DNA from: an uncultured Pelagibacteraceae bacterium
GTDB lineage: Bacteria; Pseudomonadota; Alphaproteobacteria; Pelagibacterales; Pelagibacteraceae
DNA: 64,000 bases
Reading direction: 5' to 3'
Assembly (NCBI GenBank): GCA_902559395.1
Contig: CACEHR010000001.1
Coordinates: 248,001-312,000 of the forward strand
The position numbers and the translations under genes were made by a program. Within the stretch, counting starts at the first letter, position 1. Every line of letters begins with the position of its first letter. This document shows positions 59,559 to 64,000 of this stretch, one piece after another. The notes under the pieces are model-generated. The model was given only the letters and a program-made list of their open reading frames with translations. It ran no database searches and was not told where the DNA came from.

Positions 59559-60737
59559 ATGGGTAATTCCTTCAAGACTTTCCTGAAACATACAGCTAAA
59601 GATTTTCATAATCAGTCAGTAAATCCTCCTGTAGTTAGAGCTTCTACTATTATTTTTAAATCTATGCAGGATATTAAAAAAACTCAGAATAAATATTTGA
59701 AAGATCCAGTAAGTGGAAATTTTGATTATGGTCGACAGGGAACATCTACAACATATGCTTTACAACAAATTTTAAGAAAAATTGAAGAATGTTATAAGGT
59801 TTATCTAACCCCTACTGGTTTTGGTGCAATATTTCTTGGTGTGTTAAGCGTTGTGAAACCAGATGATGAAATACTTGTTACAGACTCAGTTTACTCGCCA
59901 TCAAGACTTTTAACAGAAACATACCTTAAAAAATTTAATATCAGAGCAATATTTTATAATCCAAATGATATTAACGACCTTAAAAGTAAGATTACAAAAA
60001 AAACAAAGCTTATTTTTGTTGAAAATCCTGGAAGCAACACTTTTGAATTTCAAGATTTATCTAAAATAGTTGCATTGGCAAAAAAAAATAAAATTTATAC
60101 AGCCATAGATAACACTTGGGGAACACCTTATTTTCTGAAACCAATAAAGCTAGGTTTTGATATGTCGATTGTCTCTGCAACAAAATATTATTCTGGTCAC
60201 TCAGACGTAATGGGTGGCAGTTTAGCTATAAGTAAACGAGTTTTTAAATTAGTCGAAGCAACAAATAAAGTTTCAGGGTTAAGATTAGGTCCAGATGATG
60301 CATATTTAATTCTAAGAGGAATAAGAACTTTAGATGTAAGATTGGAAAAACATCAGGAAAATGCACTTAAAGTCTCCAAGTTTTTATCAAAACAGAAAAA
60401 AATAATTAAAGTTTTTTATCCATATAAAAAAGGCAGTCAAAATTATAAATTATGGAAAAAATATTATTCTGGAGCATCGGGTTTATTAGGATTTAAAATA
60501 AAATCAAAAAATAAAAACTCAGTGTTAAAATTTGTTAATTCTTTAAAACTTTTCGGATATGGATTTAGTTGGGGAGGTTTCGAAAGCTTAGCACTTTATC
60601 AAACACACCAAGCACTAGGTAAGAGACAATTTACAAATATAAATAAAGATGAACATATAATAAGGATGCATATTGGACTTGAAGATCCTAAAGACATTAT
60701 AAATGATATAAAACAAGCATTAAAATTTATTAAATGA
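59559..60737 (+). CDS. metC: Cystathionine beta-lyase (MetC family)
   Basis: A 392-residue PLP enzyme of the Cys/Met metabolism family. The PLP lysine is in VSATKYYSGHSDVMGG (about residue 207). FGAIFLGVLSVVKPDDEIL and VFVENPGS-like segments hold the cofactor phosphate and pyridine. It forms homocysteine from cystathionine, or acts as a related lyase. Its stop overlaps the MFS gene start by 4 bases. Confidence 0.9.
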   Translation: MGNSFKTFLKHTAKDFHNQSVNPPVVRASTIIFKSMQDIKKTQNKYLKDPVSGNFDYGRQGTSTTYALQQILRKIEECYKVYLTPTGFGAIFLGVLSVVKPDDEILVTDSVYSPSRLLTETYLKKFNIRAIFYNPNDINDLKSKITKKTKLIFVENPGSNTFEFQDLSKIVALAKKNKIYTAIDNTWGTPYFLKPIKLGFDMSIVSATKYYSGHSDVMGGSLAISKRVFKLVEATNKVSGLRLGPDDAYLILRGIRTLDVRLEKHQENALKVSKFLSKQKKIIKVFYPYKKGSQNYKLWKKYYSGASGLLGFKIKSKNKNSVLKFVNSLKLFGYGFSWGGFESLALYQTHQALGKRQFTNINKDEHIIRMHIGLEDPKDIINDIKQALKFIK

Positions 60738-61954
60738 GTTCAGAAAGTTTTACTATTAGCAAAAAAGCACTAATCACTTTAATAGCTGCTTCTATAGTTG
60801 TAATTATTTCTTTAGGAATAAGACAGACTTTTGGATTGTTTTATTTTGATTTTAACACTGACTTAGATATTTCCATTTCTCATTTTGGTTTTGTTATGGG
60901 ATTGCAGTTATTACTTTGGGGAGTATTCAGTCCGTTGTTTGGTGTAATTACTGATAAATACGGAGGAGCGGTTGCAATCTTTATTGGTTTTGTTTTTTAT
61001 TTAGTTGGGGTTCTGCTTTTTTATTCTGGCTATAATACTGGAGGTTATTTTACTTTAACTATAGGAGTGATGATTGGAATAGGCCTAGGCTCCACTGCAA
61101 TAGGTATCCCGGTATCAGTAGTAGCTAAACATTTTCCAGCATCTAATAGAACTATTGCAACAGGAATTGTTACATGTGCAGGTTCATTTGGATATTTTGT
61201 ATCACCTTTACTTGTAAGATATTCCTTAGTTGAAACAGGCTGGGAGAATACTCTTTTATATTTTTCTCTTCTTTTAGGATTAGGATTAGTGGCAGCTTTG
61301 TTTGTTAGTACTCCAAAAATACCTGTAGGAGTTAATCAAGATAATAATCAAACAGCAAGTGAGGCTCTAAAAGAGGCATTTGCAAACAAAAGTTTTATTT
61401 ATCTCACTTTAGGTTTTTTTGTTTGTGGTTGGCATATTGCTCTAGTAGCAACACACATTCCTACCTATATGGCAGATAAAGGTTTGCCTGATTGGACACC
61501 TGCAATGGTTTTAGCCTTGATTGGTGTATTTAATATGGCCGGCACTATTACAAGTGGTTATTTAGCAACAAGGTATAGTAAGAAAAAAATATTAAGTGCA
61601 ATATATCTTTTAAGAGGCGTTTCAATTATCTATTTTATTTTCTTGCCACCAAGTATATTTAATTCTGTAGTTTTTGGAGTTACTTTTGGTTTTTTATGGC
61701 TATCCACAGTTCCTCCAACAAATGGAATTGTTGCACATATATTTGGTACAAAATATGTTGGACTTTTATATGGAATAGTTTTTGTAAGCCATCAAATTGG
61801 TTCTTTCCTAGGAGCATATCTAGGTGGTGTATTTTACGAATTAAATGGAAATTTTGACTATGCATGGTACGGATCTATCGCATTATCATTATTTGCAGGT
61901 CTGATACATTTACCTATAGTAGAGAAAGCAATTGAAAGAACTCAGCCAGCATAA
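60734..61954 (+). CDS. Major facilitator superfamily transporter
   Basis: A 406-residue protein with 12 helices of the MFS. GVFSPLFGVITDKYGGAVAI is the loop 2-3 motif (GxxxDKYGG) and the second half has GYLATRYSKKKIL. The family resembles oxalate/formate and monocarboxylate carriers (OFA type). The substrate is unknown. It overlaps metC by 4 bases and the chorismate-enzyme gene by 23 bases. Confidence 0.9.
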   Translation: MSSESFTISKKALITLIAASIVVIISLGIRQTFGLFYFDFNTDLDISISHFGFVMGLQLLLWGVFSPLFGVITDKYGGAVAIFIGFVFYLVGVLLFYSGYNTGGYFTLTIGVMIGIGLGSTAIGIPVSVVAKHFPASNRTIATGIVTCAGSFGYFVSPLLVRYSLVETGWENTLLYFSLLLGLGLVAALFVSTPKIPVGVNQDNNQTASEALKEAFANKSFIYLTLGFFVCGWHIALVATHIPTYMADKGLPDWTPAMVLALIGVFNMAGTITSGYLATRYSKKKILSAIYLLRGVSIIYFIFLPPSIFNSVVFGVTFGFLWLSTVPPTNGIVAHIFGTKYVGLLYGIVFVSHQIGSFLGAYLGGVFYELNGNFDYAWYGSIALSLFAGLIHLPIVEKAIERTQPA

Positions 61955-63146
61955 GTTTAAATTTAACCCTTATTTAGAGGATCTGTATCAATCAGATAAA
62001 CCTTTAATTATTTATAAAGTAGAAGATGGCTATAACATTTATACAGATTTTTCAAAAAAGATCATTTTAACAAAAAAAAATATACATAAATTTCTTAATT
62101 CGTTAGAGAAAAAAAAATATAACAAAGAAACAGATTTATATCTTGGTTTTTTTGGTTACGAAATTTTATGTAATTTGATTGGTATTAATTTAAAAAATAA
62201 AAAAAGGATAAACTTTTACAAAGGTATTTTTTATAAACCTGAGACTATAATTAAAATTAGAAAAAATATTAAAGTTATATCTAATATAAAAAAACATACA
62301 TTTAACTATCAATTCAACAAAACTCAAATTTTAAGTCCTTTTAAGATTAATATTTCATATGCAAAATATAAAAAAATATTTGAATTATTTTCAAAAAAAA
62401 TAAGAGAAGGTGAGACTTATCAAATTAAAATTTGTACAAAATATAAGAATAAATCATTAATTAATCCTGTTAATTTTTTTTGGAAATTAATGCGTGTTAA
62501 TGCTTCCCCAGAGTCATTTATGATAAAAGACAAGGATTATTCTATAGTAAGTTGCTCACCCGAAACATTAATCGATAAGAAAAAAAACAAAATTATAACA
62601 AAACCAATAGCTGGAACTTTTAAGAAAAAATTATTATCTAATAAAAATATAGCTCTTAAATATTTCAAAAATAATGAGAAAGAAACCAAAGAACATAACA
62701 TGATAGTTGATATGGAAAGAAGTGATTTATCTAAAATTTGTAAACCAGGAAGTGTTAAAATACTCAAAAAAAAATATGTTGAGGAATACAAGCATCTTTT
62801 TCATTACGTTACTTCAATTGGTGGGATATTAAATAAAAATACAAAATTGATTGATATCATTAAAGCAATGATGCCAGGAGGATCTGTAATTGGCTGTCCT
62901 AAAATTAGAACTTTAGAACTTTTAAACAAGCAAGAAAAAGAAAGTAGAAATATTTTTACAGGCAGTTTTGGATTTATTAAATTTAATCAAGATATGAAGT
63001 TTAATATAATAATTAGATCTATATTAAATTATAAAAATCAGTCGGAAATCTCTGCTGCATCTGGCGTAGTATTAGATAGTTCACCAAAGAAAGAGTTTAA
63101 TGAAAATTATATTAAAGCAAAATCTTTATTGGAGTTATTTAAATGA
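61932..63146 (+). CDS. pabB: Chorismate-using enzyme PabB/TrpE family (putative ADC synthase component I)
   Basis: A 404-residue enzyme that would convert chorismate with ammonia to aminodeoxychorismate (folate) or anthranilate (tryptophan). Family motifs are GETYQIKICTKY, SCSPETLI, the late MMPGGSVIGCPKIRTLEL and TGSFGFIKF. Followed by an amidotransferase and a PabC-like aminotransferase, it looks like folate PabB. However, the key site reads PIAGT (A227), while ADC synthases usually have PIKGT, the lysine being a nucleophile. PIAGT is the anthranilate synthase form. The start is TTG (overlapping the MFS gene); no ATG is nearby in frame. Confidence 0.82.
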   Translation: MKELSQHKFKFNPYLEDLYQSDKPLIIYKVEDGYNIYTDFSKKIILTKKNIHKFLNSLEKKKYNKETDLYLGFFGYEILCNLIGINLKNKKRINFYKGIFYKPETIIKIRKNIKVISNIKKHTFNYQFNKTQILSPFKINISYAKYKKIFELFSKKIREGETYQIKICTKYKNKSLINPVNFFWKLMRVNASPESFMIKDKDYSIVSCSPETLIDKKKNKIITKPIAGTFKKKLLSNKNIALKYFKNNEKETKEHNMIVDMERSDLSKICKPGSVKILKKKYVEEYKHLFHYVTSIGGILNKNTKLIDIIKAMMPGGSVIGCPKIRTLELLNKQEKESRNIFTGSFGFIKFNQDMKFNIIIRSILNYKNQSEISAASGVVLDSSPKKEFNENYIKAKSLLELFK

Positions 63147-63700
63147 TTTACATAATTGATCATCAAGACTCTTTTACTTGGAATGTTGTTCATCAATTTG
63201 CAAAATTTGATAAGGTAATTTGTACAAATTATTATGAAGTAAATAAGAAATTTCTTGATAAAAGTGATGTGATTGTTTTATCTCCAGGACCTGGATCACC
63301 AAAGGATTATCCCGCTACTTCAAAAATTTACAAAAAATACAAAGGAAAGAAAAAAATTATTGGCATTTGTCTTGGTTATCAAATGATTTTGCATAATGAA
63401 GGGGGAAAAATAATACAGCAAAAAAAAATTTATCATGGCTTTCAATCTAAAATAAAAACAAATTATCAAAGTAAAATCTTTAAAAACAATCAACAGTTTA
63501 AAGTTGGAAGATATCATTCATTAAAATTAATGGAGCCATTTAAATCGAATTCAATTAAAATAACTATGAGATGTAGTAAAACAAAAATACCAATGGGACT
63601 TGAGGATAATCAAAATAAAATATACGGATTTCAATTTCATCCAGAATCTTTTTTAACAGAAAATGGCAACACTATTATTAAAAAAATCTTATCAGCTTAG
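63143..63700 (+). CDS. pabA: Glutamine amidotransferase PabA/TrpG
   Basis: A 185-residue glutaminase subunit that feeds ammonia to the chorismate enzyme upstream. DHQDSFTWNVVHQF is the family start, LSPGPGSPKDYP the oxyanion region, GICLGYQMIL carries the catalytic cysteine, and FQFHPESFLTENG the catalytic histidine and glutamate. It overlaps the PabB-like gene by 4 bases. Folate versus tryptophan use is decided by its partner. Confidence 0.93.
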   Translation: MIYIIDHQDSFTWNVVHQFAKFDKVICTNYYEVNKKFLDKSDVIVLSPGPGSPKDYPATSKIYKKYKGKKKIIGICLGYQMILHNEGGKIIQQKKIYHGFQSKIKTNYQSKIFKNNQQFKVGRYHSLKLMEPFKSNSIKITMRCSKTKIPMGLEDNQNKIYGFQFHPESFLTENGNTIIKKILSA

Positions 63701-64000
63701 TAATCTTAAAGAAGTTACTTTCAAAGATCTTTGGGGATCTAGAGGTGTATTTACTACAATGCGAATGGTTGGAAAACCTCCTAAGTTAATACTTTTAAAA
63801 CCGCATTTAGAGAATTTAATAAAATCTACAAAAAAATATGGAATAAGAAAAAACAATTTAAAAAACATTATTAAAGATTTAATTAACAAAAATACTCTAT
63901 ACAAAGGTTCTGACAATTTATTTCGTATAGCGTTAAATAAAAAATTGATATCAGTCTCAATTAGAAAAAGACCAAAACCAAAAAGTAATTTTAATCTTTT
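63663..64000 (+). CDS. pabC: Class IV aminotransferase, PabC-like ADC lyase (5' part)
   Basis: A frame open from ATG 63663 to the window end, overlapping the amidotransferase by 38 bases. The visible N-terminus has WGSRGVFTTMRMVGKPPKL followed by LLKPHLENLIKSTKKYGI and LFRIALNKKLISVSIRKRP. These match the start of class IV PLP aminotransferases (E/GxxxTxR at the start, HLxRL-like), including ADC lyase and branched-chain aminotransferase. In this position PabC, which makes p-aminobenzoate, is the natural reading. The PLP lysine lies beyond the window. Confidence 0.75.
   Translation, partial: MATLLLKKSYQLSNLKEVTFKDLWGSRGVFTTMRMVGKPPKLILLKPHLENLIKSTKKYGIRKNNLKNIIKDLINKNTLYKGSDNLFRIALNKKLISVSIRKRPKPKSNFNL

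Noticed and set aside
63692..63916. Minus-strand frame at the window end
   Set aside because: Antisense of the PabC-like start, which shows a coherent aminotransferase sequence.
1..64000. CRISPR arrays, prophage, transposases, rRNA and tRNA genes
   Set aside because: No spaced direct repeats, integrase or transposase motifs, and no rRNA or cloverleaf sequence was recognised by eye; tRNAs could be missed without a scan.

Overview
The window looks like a chromosome segment of a streamlined marine alphaproteobacterium of the SAR11 clade (Pelagibacterales). This is an inference from several things: very AT-rich DNA, gene spacing of a few bases or overlaps, no mobile elements, and a characteristic gene set. 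That set includes TRAP and tripartite-tricarboxylate transporters, a DmdA-like demethylase beside isocitrate lyase, a TPP riboswitch in front of a sodium symporter of the ThiV type, tandem ammonium transporters without a GlnK gene, and an ABC sugar importer. No rRNA, tRNA, CRISPR, prophage or insertion sequence was seen, and no stretch above about 300 bases lacks a gene.

Bases 1-31,100 are a catabolic and transport region. It opens with the end of a TRAP transporter (dctM, then its binding protein), a Sel1-repeat protein and a di-haem peroxidase. A mixed set follows: Gfo/Idh/MocA oxidoreductase, 2-hydroxyacid dehydrogenase, two different 2-oxoglutarate/Fe(II) oxygenases, a ketopantoate-reductase-like enzyme, a C11orf54-type (DUF1907) protein, a MarR-like regulator, a PanB-like protein that has lost its metal ligands, an HpaI-type aldolase and an aldehyde dehydrogenase. 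Next come an inositol-type block (IolD, Gfo/Idh, SDR), a PdxA-like enzyme, a TctCBA transporter, an SDR and a ROK kinase. The region ends with a complete ABC sugar importer followed by SDR, aldose 1-epimerase, Gfo/Idh and a tartrate/D-malate dehydrogenase. Transport, mutarotation, oxidation or phosphorylation, and aldol cleavage are all represented, so sugar, polyol and sugar-acid use is the likely theme. Exact substrates cannot be read from the sequence.

Bases 31,100-40,300 hold small secreted proteins, the TPP-riboswitch-controlled symporter, an ABC-2 exporter, the DmdA-like protein, isocitrate lyase with a 53-residue leader gene, and a divergent ScfR/RamB-type regulator whose intergenic region carries repeated TTTACA-type elements. 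Bases 40,300-64,000 are mostly housekeeping: a YbbAP-like ABC system divergent from a TesA-like esterase, an SRAP peptidase, an RhlE helicase, YajQ, a site-2 protease, HU, two AmtB genes, PrxQ, rhodanese, RecX, CysQ, MnmA, cystathionine beta-lyase, an MFS carrier and the start of a PabB-PabA-PabC-like folate operon.

The most striking non-coding signals are three. First, the two amtB genes have matching leader sequences of about 90 nt, each with a hairpin at the ribosome-binding site. Second, intrinsic terminators sit between substrate-binding-protein genes and their membrane subunits, one of them inside the tctB reading frame. Third, the TPP riboswitch is compact and its 3' end is also the Shine-Dalgarno sequence. 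These suggest that RNA-level control carries much of the regulation here.
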